Positions 1 through 5,561 of a DNA stretch of 15,592 bases are shown one piece after another. Made by a program: the position numbers and the translations under genes. This stretch comes from Burkholderiaceae bacterium (GTDB lineage Bacteria > Pseudomonadota > Gammaproteobacteria > Burkholderiales > Burkholderiaceae). Below the pieces are notes generated by a model. The model worked only from the letters and a program-made list of their open reading frames with translations. It made no database searches and was not told where the DNA came from. Positions within the stretch are counted from its first letter, which is position 1. Every line of letters starts with the position of its first letter. The stretch covers positions 1-15,592 of the forward strand of contig CANHMJ010000019.1 of assembly GCA_947461805.1 (NCBI GenBank), read 5' to 3'.

Positions 1-471
1 AAACTCATTATTTAAACCAATGCCCGGAATTTCTAACTTACGTATTTTTTGCGCTACGGCTGGCTCAACTTGGCGCTTTAAGAAAACTTGGTTACGTTCG
101 TCTTTTAACTTTTTTCTGACATCAACTTCACGCATGTCAAGCAAGGCTGCAAGCTGCTTAATTTTTTCATCGGATAAATCTTTGGGAATCGTATCGTTAT
201 ATGCAATGACTGCCTTTGCTTCAAGGCTAGTTGCAATAACCTGCCCATTGCGGTCCAAAATTTTTCCGCGGCTAGCCGACATCTCCAGTTCACGCTGCGT
301 TCCCTTGACTGCCTTTGCTTCATAAAAAGCGTTGCCAGGTCCCTGAATCCAAAGCGCGCGCAATACCAGCGCAGCAAACCCTAGGAACAACATAAAAAGC
401 ATTAAGCGCGACCGCCACATAGGCAGACGCAAGACTAAATTAGGCGTGGTTGAGAATCCGACTCGCTTCAC
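1..471 (-). CDS. ftsI: Peptidoglycan D,D-transpeptidase FtsI (PBP3), N-terminal part
   Basis: FtsI cross-links septal peptidoglycan at the division site. Only the first 157 residues are in the window; the transpeptidase domain with its active-site serine lies beyond position 1. Visible are a short basic cytoplasmic tail (residues 1-22), one membrane helix (about 23-43, LMLFMLFLGFAALVL) and the start of the periplasmic dimerisation (pedestal) domain with SRGKILDRNGQVIATS at 68-83, a hallmark of class B PBPs, then RQVEPAVAQKIRKLEIPGIG. I chose the GTG at 471-469, which overlaps the ftsL stop as GTGA. An in-frame ATG at 420-418 would still keep the membrane helix but shortens the cytoplasmic tail to a few residues. 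The order after ftsL is the normal dcw order and suggests translational coupling. Identity is firm; the exact start is less so. Confidence 0.93.
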   Translation of the reverse strand, partial: MKRVGFSTTPNLVLRLPMWRSRLMLFMLFLGFAALVLRALWIQGPGNAFYEAKAVKGTQRELEMSASRGKILDRNGQVIATSLEAKAVIAYNDTIPKDLSDEKIKQLAALLDMREVDVRKKLKDERNQVFLKRQVEPAVAQKIRKLEIPGIGLNNEF

Positions 472-734
472 CGCTCTTCTCGCAGATAAATGGTTCGGTT
501 GGGTGCGATGGGACTCATATTGAGCTGATTGCGAGCCGCGTCCCGAATCCGTGCCGATTTCGATAAATTACGTTGCTCGTATTCAAGGCGAAGCCATTCT
601 TGATTTAGTTTGCGCTCTTCTATTTGCGCACGCTCAATTGCAGTTACTAATTTACGGCCACGCTGCTGTGCAGATACCAGCGATAGTGCACAGATCAATA
701 ACAAGGCGAGTAAGGTTAATGTGGCGCGATTCAT
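468..734 (-). CDS. ftsL: Cell division protein FtsL
   Basis: FtsL is a small bitopic divisome protein that works with FtsB and FtsQ and helps activate FtsWI. The 88-residue product has a very short cytoplasmic tail, a membrane helix at about residues 5-22 (LTLLALLLICALSLVSA) and a charged periplasmic segment (about 25-62, rich in Glu, Arg, Gln and Leu) that looks like the expected coiled coil. FtsL sequences diverge widely, so the call rests on size, topology and position between rsmH and ftsI. The start ATG overlaps the rsmH stop as ATGA (734-731) and the stop overlaps the ftsI GTG, so translation of the three genes is probably coupled. Confidence 0.9.
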   Translation of the reverse strand: MNRATLTLLALLLICALSLVSAQQRGRKLVTAIERAQIEERKLNQEWLRLEYEQRNLSKSARIRDAARNQLNMSPIAPNRTIYLREER

Positions 735-1702
735 TGACTCACCTGTCGTCGATAGATCAGGCCGTCTTCCGCGCTGCGTTTTTGTGCTACCCGCATTACT
801 GCGGAACGTGCTCGTGGGTTTTCGCTAACCTCGGCATTGCTTGGCTTGACCCTAGAGATAAGTTCCAATTGGCCCTGCGGTAAATCTTTTGCCCGAATGG
901 GTAAACCGCGCGGCACCTCTACCGCTGAATGCATTTGCATGAACTGCTTTACGATGCGATCTTCCAATGAGTGAAAGCTAATGACAACTAAGCGACCGCC
1001 TGGCTTGAGTAACTCCAAGGCCGCTTGAAGCCCCAAGGCTAAATCATCTAATTCTTTATTGATAAATATACGTAACGCTTGAAATGTACGTGTAGCTGGA
1101 TCCTGTCCTGGCTCCCTTTTTTTGATAACGCCAGCAACTAAGTTTGCCAATTCCATGGTGGTCGTTAAGGGCTGAGGTAATTCTCGGCGCGCAAGGATTG
1201 CTTTAGCAATGGGCAATGCAAAGCGCTCTTCGCCATAGGCTTTAATCACGTGCGCAATATCATCCACACTAGCTTGATTAAGCCACTGTGCTGCGGTCAA
1301 TCCGGTAGTGGTATTCATGCGCATATCAAGCGGTCCATCGCGGCGAAATGAAAACCCCCGCTCGGCTTCGTCTACCTGTGGCGAGCTGATACCTAAATCG
1401 AGCAGCACCCCGGCTATCGATGCAGACTCGGCATACTGTGCCATGCTGGCGAAGCTGCTGTGAATAATCTGAAAACGCGAGTCCGATATTTTTTTTGCCT
1501 CTGCAATCGCTTGCACATCTTTGTCGAATGCAATCAACTGCGCATCCGGTCGAATTGCTCCCAATAGTGCTCGTGTATGACCGCCACGCCCGAAGGTGCC
1601 GTCGATCAAAATTGATTTGGGTGATTCTGCTTGCAACAGGGGGCTTTCCAGCAGCGCAGTTACCGCCTCGGCCAGTAAGACTGGGCGATGAGTTTGATTC
1701 AT
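731..1702 (-). CDS. rsmH: 16S rRNA (cytosine-1402-N4)-methyltransferase RsmH (MraW)
   Basis: RsmH uses S-adenosylmethionine to methylate N4 of C1402 of 16S rRNA in the ribosomal P site. The 323-residue product has the usual family length and motifs: HRPVLL at 5-10, the SAM-binding loop DGTFGRGGH at 34-42, an acidic residue ending the next strand (D60), LDLGISSPQ at 101-109, GFSFRRDGPLDMRM at 116-129, VISFHSLEDR at 240-249 and the C-terminal NPRARSAVMR at 296-304. The small helical insert typical of the family lies between the two Rossmann parts. It follows mraZ after 12 bases, with a modest AGGG ribosome-binding sequence, and overlaps ftsL by 4 bases. It is part of the dcw operon. Confidence 0.97.
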   Translation of the reverse strand: MNQTHRPVLLAEAVTALLESPLLQAESPKSILIDGTFGRGGHTRALLGAIRPDAQLIAFDKDVQAIAEAKKISDSRFQIIHSSFASMAQYAESASIAGVLLDLGISSPQVDEAERGFSFRRDGPLDMRMNTTTGLTAAQWLNQASVDDIAHVIKAYGEERFALPIAKAILARRELPQPLTTTMELANLVAGVIKKREPGQDPATRTFQALRIFINKELDDLALGLQAALELLKPGGRLVVISFHSLEDRIVKQFMQMHSAVEVPRGLPIRAKDLPQGQLELISRVKPSNAEVSENPRARSAVMRVAQKRSAEDGLIYRRQVSQ

Positions 1703-1714
1703 GCGGCCCTGTCA

Positions 1715-2143
1715 TTAAAAAGTAAATTGTTTGAGGGCGTCCGGCACACCTTGCATCATTGCGGCCTGCTCTTTTGTTGCGTACGTTGCTGCATCCCATA
1801 ATTCAAGGTGACTACCCATACCAAGCAGAATGACTTCACGCTGAATACCTGCAGCGGATCGGAGTTCAGGGCTTACTAAAATGCGCCCAGCACTATCCAG
1901 ATCGAGTTCGGTTGCATTGCCTAGAAAAATTCGACGCCACCAATGGGCATCCATTGGTAATTGCGCTACACGCGCTCGAAATGCCTCCCACTCGGGTCGC
2001 GGAAAGAGTAATAAGCACCCATCCGGGTGTTTTGTCAGCGTCACTCTGCCCTCACCCTGCACAAGCAAGGCGTCACGATGCTTTGCCGGCACAGACATGC
2101 GGCCTTTTGCATCTAAATTGAGAGCTGACGCACCTTGAAACAC
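1715..2143 (-). CDS. mraZ: Transcriptional regulator MraZ
   Basis: MraZ is a DNA-binding protein of the AbrB-like fold that in E. coli represses its own dcw operon. The 142-residue product has two tandem SpoVT/AbrB-like halves, each with the DxxGR signature: DAKGR at 11-15 followed by MSVP, and DSAGR at 83-87 followed by ILVSPELR. The length is typical. The start codon is GTG (2143-2141), giving (V/M)FQGASALNL; GGGG at 2150-2153 could serve as its ribosome-binding sequence. The gene heads the dcw operon. Three regularly spaced GTGGG-like repeats immediately upstream overlap both its promoter and this ribosome-binding sequence, as expected for autoregulation. Confidence 0.96.
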   Translation of the reverse strand: MFQGASALNLDAKGRMSVPAKHRDALLVQGEGRVTLTKHPDGCLLLFPRPEWEAFRARVAQLPMDAHWWRRIFLGNATELDLDSAGRILVSPELRSAAGIQREVILLGMGSHLELWDAATYATKEQAAMMQGVPDALKQFTF

Positions 2144-2150
2144 TATTTAC

Positions 2151-2175
2151 CCCACTTTTTCACACTTCTTCCCAC
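2151..2175 (-). promoter_or_regulatory. MraZ-binding repeats (three GTGGG-type boxes)
   Basis: On the minus strand GTGGG (2175-2171), GTGTG (2165-2161) and GTGGG (2155-2151) recur with an exact 10-bp period, separated by AAGAA and AAAAA. The known E. coli MraZ operator is also a set of three short TGGG-containing direct repeats with 5-nt spacers, so one protein oligomer could read all three on one face of the helix. The upstream box overlaps the predicted -10 element and the last one abuts the possible ribosome-binding GGGG of mraZ. Repression by blocking polymerase is inferred. Confidence 0.8.
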
Positions 2176-2202
2176 TTTAGAGGAAGGGATTCAGAGGGTC
2201 AA
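2174..2202 (-). promoter_or_regulatory. Predicted dcw (mraZ) promoter
   Basis: On the minus strand TTGACC (2202-2197) and TAAAGT (2179-2174) lie 17 bp apart, matching a sigma-70 promoter with 5/6 and 4/6 agreement. Transcription would start near 2167, giving a leader of about 24 nt before the GTG of mraZ. The first MraZ box overlaps the -10 by two bases. Confidence 0.55.
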
Positions 2203-2255
2203 GTGTTTTAATGGTTTTTTTTAGATTTTCTCTAGTGTTTACAATCACTTAGCGA

Positions 2256-2288
2256 TGACTATTAAGATAAGCCTCAAAAAAATAGTCA
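2256..2288. repeat. Inverted repeat in the coq7-mraZ spacer
   Basis: TGACTATT (2256-2263) and AATAGTCA (2281-2288) form perfect 8-bp arms around a 17-nt spacer. On the minus strand a T7 run follows directly on the first arm, inside the spacer, so this is not a textbook terminator. It could be a leader-RNA hairpin or chance in AT-rich DNA. Function unknown. Confidence 0.35.
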
Positions 2289-2358
2289 CCCTAAACAAGG
2301 GCTTGGAAAATATACTTAAGAATGAATCTTAGATATATGAGTTAATTATTTAAATTAA

Positions 2359-2378
2359 TACTGTTTATCTATACAGTA
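2359..2378. promoter_or_regulatory. LexA-binding site (SOS box)
   Basis: TACTGTTTATCTATACAGTA fits the CTGT-N8-ACAG site bound by LexA of E. coli and of beta- and gammaproteobacteria, and matches the E. coli consensus TACTGTATATATATACAGTA at 18 of 20 positions. The symmetry extends outward to 11-bp perfect arms (2354-2364 and 2373-2383) around an 8-nt spacer. The site overlaps the -10 of a minus-strand promoter-like pair, the usual arrangement for SOS repression. Which transcript it controls is not clear: the nearest downstream gene on the minus strand is mraZ, about 215 bp away. The alternative is a coincidental AT-rich palindrome, which the match quality makes unlikely. Confidence 0.75.
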
Positions 2379-2396
2379 TTAATAGACTTAGGGCAA
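2368..2396 (-). promoter_or_regulatory. Predicted SOS-regulated promoter toward mraZ
   Basis: On the minus strand TTGCCC (2396-2391) is followed after 17 bp by TATAGA (2373-2368). Each hexamer matches 4 of 6 consensus bases, and the spacing is ideal. The -10 and the predicted start near 2361 fall inside the LexA box. I found no comparable pair on the plus strand. The transcript would run through the spacer into mraZ unless it ends early. Confidence 0.45.
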
Positions 2397-2413
2397 TGAA
2401 ATCCCCCATTTTT

Positions 2414-2434
2414 TGGTTTTTGGTCATAAAACCA
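2414..2434. repeat. Stem-loop just after coq7
   Basis: TGGTTTT (2414-2420) and AAAACCA (2428-2434) form a 7-bp stem with a 7-nt loop, starting 3 bases past the coq7 stop codon. On the coq7 (minus) strand it is followed by an A-run, not a T-run, so it is not a canonical intrinsic terminator. It might act as a 3'-end stabilising hairpin. Confidence 0.3.
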
Positions 2435-2437
2435 GAC

Positions 2438-3067
2438 TCATACCTTATAAGCCGCTGTAGTCATGATTTTGGAAATAGTCTCCATGGCATTTTTGATGGG
2501 CTGTGGCAAAGGCTTGCCACCCGCATCCCATGCCGATTGACCATGGTCGATTTCATCGCGGCGCATCTGATCAACAATGGCCCGTGAGCGCGTATCTGCC
2601 AGTGGCAAGGTTTCAAGGTGGCTATTGAGGTGCTTTTCCACCTGCTTTTCGGTTTCAGCAACAAAGCCAAGACTCCATCGATCGCCCGCTAAGCCAGCCA
2701 GTAAGCCGATCCCGAAAGATCCGGCATACCAGATTGGATTTAAATAACTGGTATGCGAGCCGAGTTCAGACAGGCGATCCTCACACCAGGCCATGTGGTC
2801 CATTTCCTCTTGCGCTGCATGGTCGAGCATGGCGCGCGTTTCAGGACTACGCGCCACTATTTTTTGGGATTGGTATAAGGCTTGAGCGCATACTTCACCC
2901 ACGTGATTCACCCGCATAAGCCCGGCTGCATGGGCTCGCTCAGCAGGGTCAAGGGTGGGTATGTTTTCTGCTGTCGGCATTGCCCGACGAGCCTGAGCGC
3001 CTCCAGCAAGGGATCGCAAGGCGACGTCAAACTCGGTAATGAATCGGTCCAGCAATGGCATTGGCAT
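2438..3067 (-). CDS. coq7: Demethoxyubiquinone hydroxylase Coq7
   Basis: Coq7 is a membrane-associated di-iron monooxygenase that hydroxylates 2-octaprenyl-3-methyl-6-methoxy-1,4-benzoquinol, the penultimate step of ubiquinone synthesis. The 209-residue product shows the four-helix di-iron pattern: HVGEVCAQALY with E58, EEMDH with E88 and H91, a Glu in AETEKQVEKHL (138-147), and RRDEIDHG with E172 and H175. YAGSFGIGLLAGLAGDRWSL (114-133) is the hydrophobic segment expected at the membrane. The length is typical of betaproteobacterial Coq7. The ATG (3067) lies only 8 bases after the bioB stop codon, so the two genes probably share a transcript. There is no clear ribosome-binding sequence; translation may depend on coupling. 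A second ATG two codons in is possible. Confidence 0.95.
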   Translation of the reverse strand: MPMPLLDRFITEFDVALRSLAGGAQARRAMPTAENIPTLDPAERAHAAGLMRVNHVGEVCAQALYQSQKIVARSPETRAMLDHAAQEEMDHMAWCEDRLSELGSHTSYLNPIWYAGSFGIGLLAGLAGDRWSLGFVAETEKQVEKHLNSHLETLPLADTRSRAIVDQMRRDEIDHGQSAWDAGGKPLPQPIKNAMETISKIMTTAAYKV

Positions 3068-3075
3068 AGTTAAAA

Positions 3076-4110
3076 CTATACCGTGACTTCGGCCTTCACG
3101 TGTTGCTTAGTCTTGAGGCCCAGTTCGGCCAGCAGTGCACGATCTTCTTCTGCCTCTGGGTTACCAGTAGTCAGCAATTGATCGCCATAAAAAATGGAAT
3201 TAGCGCCCGCCTGAAAGCACATCGCTTGGACTGCTCGACCCAGTTCTTGCCTACCAGCCGATAAGCGCACTCGGGCTTTAGGCATGGTGATGCGTGCCAC
3301 GGCAATGGTTCGCACAAACTCCAAGGGATCCATCGGCGGCTGATCGGCCAGTGGCGTGCCTGCCACTGGCACCAAGTGATTTATCGGCACTGACTCGGGA
3401 TATGGACTCAAATTAGCCAGGCGCGCAATGAAGGCAGCACGTTGCTCCCGCGATTCGCCCATGCCCACAATTCCGCCACAGCAGACCGACATACCAGCCG
3501 CACGAACGTGCGAGATCGTATCCAAGCGATCCTGATACTCACGGGTCTTAATCACCGAGCGGTAGAAATCCTCACTGGTATCAAGATTGTGGTTGTAGAA
3601 ATCCAGTCCTGCGCCTTGCAGTGCCTTGGCCTGTTCTGGCTCCAGCATACCGAGTGTGGCGCAGGTTTCTAGTCCAAGGGCTTTAACGCCCCGGATCATG
3701 GCGGACACCTTTTCAATATCACGGTCTTTGGGCTCACGCCAGGCTGCGCCCATACAGAAACGATTGGAACCCGCTGCCTTCGCCGCCTTCGCCGCCTCCA
3801 GCACCTCCTCCAAATCCATCAATTTGTTGGCTTTAACATCCGTGTTGTATCGCGCCGCCTGGGGGCAATAGCCACAATCTTCGGGACAGCCGCCAGTCTT
3901 GATGGACAACAAGGTAGCCAATTCCACATCACCTTCTGGGAAATAAGTCCGGTGCACTTCTTGAGCGCGAAAAAGTAAATCATTGAATGGCAGAGCAAAC
4001 AAGGCTTCGACCCCTGCAACTGTCCAGTCACCCTCAGAGATGCTTGCTTTGGCGACCGATGCCGACATGGCTTGAATCAGGGGTTTCTCAAGAAGCTGAC
4101 TTTGGGACAT
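3076..4110 (-). CDS. bioB: Biotin synthase BioB
   Basis: BioB is the radical-SAM enzyme that inserts sulfur into dethiobiotin to form biotin. Residues are numbered from the ATG at 4110 (344 residues). The [4Fe-4S] motif CPEDCGYC gives C75, C79 and C82. The second, sulfur-donating [2Fe-2S] cluster ligands are all present: C119 (FCMGAAWR), C150 (ETCATLG), C210 (MSVCCGG) and R282 (VRLSAGR). All are shifted by 22 from the E. coli residues, so the enzyme should be active. The reading frame stays open to 4164, but the extra residues are hydrophobic, do not look like BioB, and overlap the start of bioA. The ATG at 4110 has GGA 8 bases upstream. The gene is divergent from bioA and runs into coq7. Confidence 0.97.
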   Translation of the reverse strand: MSQSQLLEKPLIQAMSASVAKASISEGDWTVAGVEALFALPFNDLLFRAQEVHRTYFPEGDVELATLLSIKTGGCPEDCGYCPQAARYNTDVKANKLMDLEEVLEAAKAAKAAGSNRFCMGAAWREPKDRDIEKVSAMIRGVKALGLETCATLGMLEPEQAKALQGAGLDFYNHNLDTSEDFYRSVIKTREYQDRLDTISHVRAAGMSVCCGGIVGMGESREQRAAFIARLANLSPYPESVPINHLVPVAGTPLADQPPMDPLEFVRTIAVARITMPKARVRLSAGRQELGRAVQAMCFQAGANSIFYGDQLLTTGNPEAEEDRALLAELGLKTKQHVKAEVTV

Positions 4111-4154
4111 AACGAAATTCCAAAAAAGGGGGAGATAAACCATAAACATAACAG
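4111..4154. promoter_or_regulatory. bioB/bioA divergent control region
   Basis: Only 44 bp separate the chosen bioB start from the first bioA ATG, so the two promoters must overlap each other or extend into coding DNA. It contains an AGGGGGAG tract at 4127-4134 and a tandem heptamer ATAAACC-ATAAACA (4135-4148). One TAAACC half resembles the E. coli BirA operator half-site, but the opposite half is not present at the expected spacing. A weak bioB promoter, TTGGCT-18 bp-TATGTT on the minus strand, would lie partly inside the bioA start. The regulator is unknown. Confidence 0.4.
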
Positions 4155-5561
4155 ATGAATCCACTTCAAGCCAAAACTAATGGTCAAATATCATTCATGA
4201 CAACATCGGTAAGCCGGCCCAAGCAAACAGACGAGTGGATTTCACGAAGCCTTGCGTCGGTCTGGCATCCCTGCACGCAAATGAAGCACCACGAGAATAT
4301 CCCCTTGGTGACGATTACTCGCGGCAAGGGTGCTTGGTTGTATGACGATCACGATAAGCCCATTCTGGATTGCATTAGTTCCTGGTGGACTAATTTATTT
4401 GGGCATTCCAACCCGTTTATAAATCAACGCATTCAGGATCAACTCGAAAAAATTGAGCACGTGATGTTGGCAGGGTTTACACACCAGCCTGTGATCGAGC
4501 TATCAGAGCGGCTCTCGGCTTTGACCCAACATCGCTTGGGGCATGCTTTTTACGCATCGGACGGTGCCTCTGCAGTAGAAATTGCCTTGAAGATGAGTCA
4601 CCACTATTGGCAACTCGCCGGGAAGCCTGAGAAATCCCGATTCGTCTGTTTGCAAAATAGTTACCATGGCGAAACTCTGGGGGCTTTGGCCGTAACTGAT
4701 GTGCCCTTATTTCGAACTGCTTACGGATCACTGCTATCGGATGTGTTCACCGTAATGTCGCCTGACAGTCGCCAAGCGCAGGATGGGGAATCAGCGACTG
4801 AAGTTGCGCTGCGTGCCGCGCATGAATTAGAAATGCTTTTGCAACGTGAGCACCATCATATTGCTGCCCTCATTTTGGAGCCACTGGTGCAATGTGCCGG
4901 GCAAATGGCGATGCACTCGCCGCAATACCTGCAGAGTGCACGCGCACTCTGCGATCACTATGGCGTTCACCTTATCGCCGACGAAATTGCAGTAGGGTGT
5001 GGCAGAACAGGTCGATTCTTTGCCTGTGAGCATGCGGGTATTTGGCCTGACTTCATCACCCTCTCCAAAGGAATTAGCGGTGGCTATTTACCGTTATCAC
5101 TGTGCCTGACGACTGATACTATTTATCAGGCCTTCTACTCAGATGACACTGCCCGAGGTTTTTTGCATTCCCACTCCTACACTGGCAATCCCCTAGCCTG
5201 TGCTGCTGCACTGGCTTGCCTTGATCTTTTTGAGACGGAACATGTTTTAGATCGTAATCTGCAGCGTGCGCACGACCTCACCACCGCATTTGCATGGACC
5301 AGGGCAGATGCTCGCATCGAGCATCTAAGGCAACAGGGCATGATCTTGGCTTTTGATGTTGTCCATGACGCATTGAATAAGCCAGGCAGCTTTGCCCGCG
5401 AGGTATTTACACGCGGCATCGAGGAAGGAATTTTGGTAAGACCAATTGGCTCTACTGTCTACGTCATGCCACCCTATATATTGAGCGCCGCTGAAACCAT
5501 GGAAATGAGTGGACGTATTCAGCGGGTGGTGGAAGATGTTCTGCATGCACAAAAATCATGA
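4155..5561 (+). CDS. bioA: Adenosylmethionine-8-amino-7-oxononanoate aminotransferase BioA
   Basis: BioA is a PLP enzyme of the class III aminotransferases that converts 8-amino-7-oxononanoate (KAPA) to 7,8-diaminopelargonate with SAM as amino donor. Motifs in the 468-residue product: VWHPCTQM at 36-43 and SWWTN at 76-80 (substrate pocket), YASDGASAVE at 133-142 (phosphate binding), SYHGET at 169-174, IADEIAVGCGRTG at 274-286 with D276 contacting the PLP ring, LSKGISGGYLPLS at 303-315 with Schiff-base lysine K305, and HSYTGNPLACAAA at 340-352. Two starts are possible, ATG 4155 and ATG 4197 (MTTSVSRPKQ). Neither has a good ribosome-binding sequence, and the region before WHPCTQM is longer than in E. 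coli, so 4197 may be real. The stop overlaps bioF as ATGA. Confidence 0.96.
   Translation: MNPLQAKTNGQISFMTTSVSRPKQTDEWISRSLASVWHPCTQMKHHENIPLVTITRGKGAWLYDDHDKPILDCISSWWTNLFGHSNPFINQRIQDQLEKIEHVMLAGFTHQPVIELSERLSALTQHRLGHAFYASDGASAVEIALKMSHHYWQLAGKPEKSRFVCLQNSYHGETLGALAVTDVPLFRTAYGSLLSDVFTVMSPDSRQAQDGESATEVALRAAHELEMLLQREHHHIAALILEPLVQCAGQMAMHSPQYLQSARALCDHYGVHLIADEIAVGCGRTGRFFACEHAGIWPDFITLSKGISGGYLPLSLCLTTDTIYQAFYSDDTARGFLHSHSYTGNPLACAAALACLDLFETEHVLDRNLQRAHDLTTAFAWTRADARIEHLRQQGMILAFDVVHDALNKPGSFAREVFTRGIEEGILVRPIGSTVYVMPPYILSAAETMEMSGRIQRVVEDVLHAQKS

Noticed and set aside
105..377. 90-codon minus-strand ORF inside the ftsI region.
   Set aside because: Out of frame with the clearly recognisable FtsI N-terminus; a shadow ORF.
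2365..2374. TTATCTATAC resembles the alphaproteobacterial BioR biotin-regulator box.
   Set aside because: It is the centre of the much longer symmetric LexA palindrome, which explains the CTGT/ACAG arms that BioR boxes do not need. It is also far from the bio promoters.
2365..2427. Short minus-strand frame from ATG 2427 (about 20 codons) across the SOS promoter.
   Set aside because: It starts upstream of the predicted transcription start and has no ribosome-binding sequence.
2396..2587. 63-codon plus-strand ORF just downstream of the LexA box.
   Set aside because: Most of it is antisense to the 3' end of coq7, the AGGG is only 2 bases from the ATG, no plus-strand promoter is visible, and the sequence shows no domain or clear membrane helix.
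3771..3805. Short tandem repeat of Ala/Lys codons inside bioB.
   Set aside because: It encodes the AAKAAKAA helix, a normal variable surface part of BioB; low-complexity coding sequence.
4111..4164. 18-residue N-terminal extension of BioB.
   Set aside because: Hydrophobic, unlike BioB N-termini, lies in the divergent promoter region and overlaps the bioA start; ATG 4110 fits the family.
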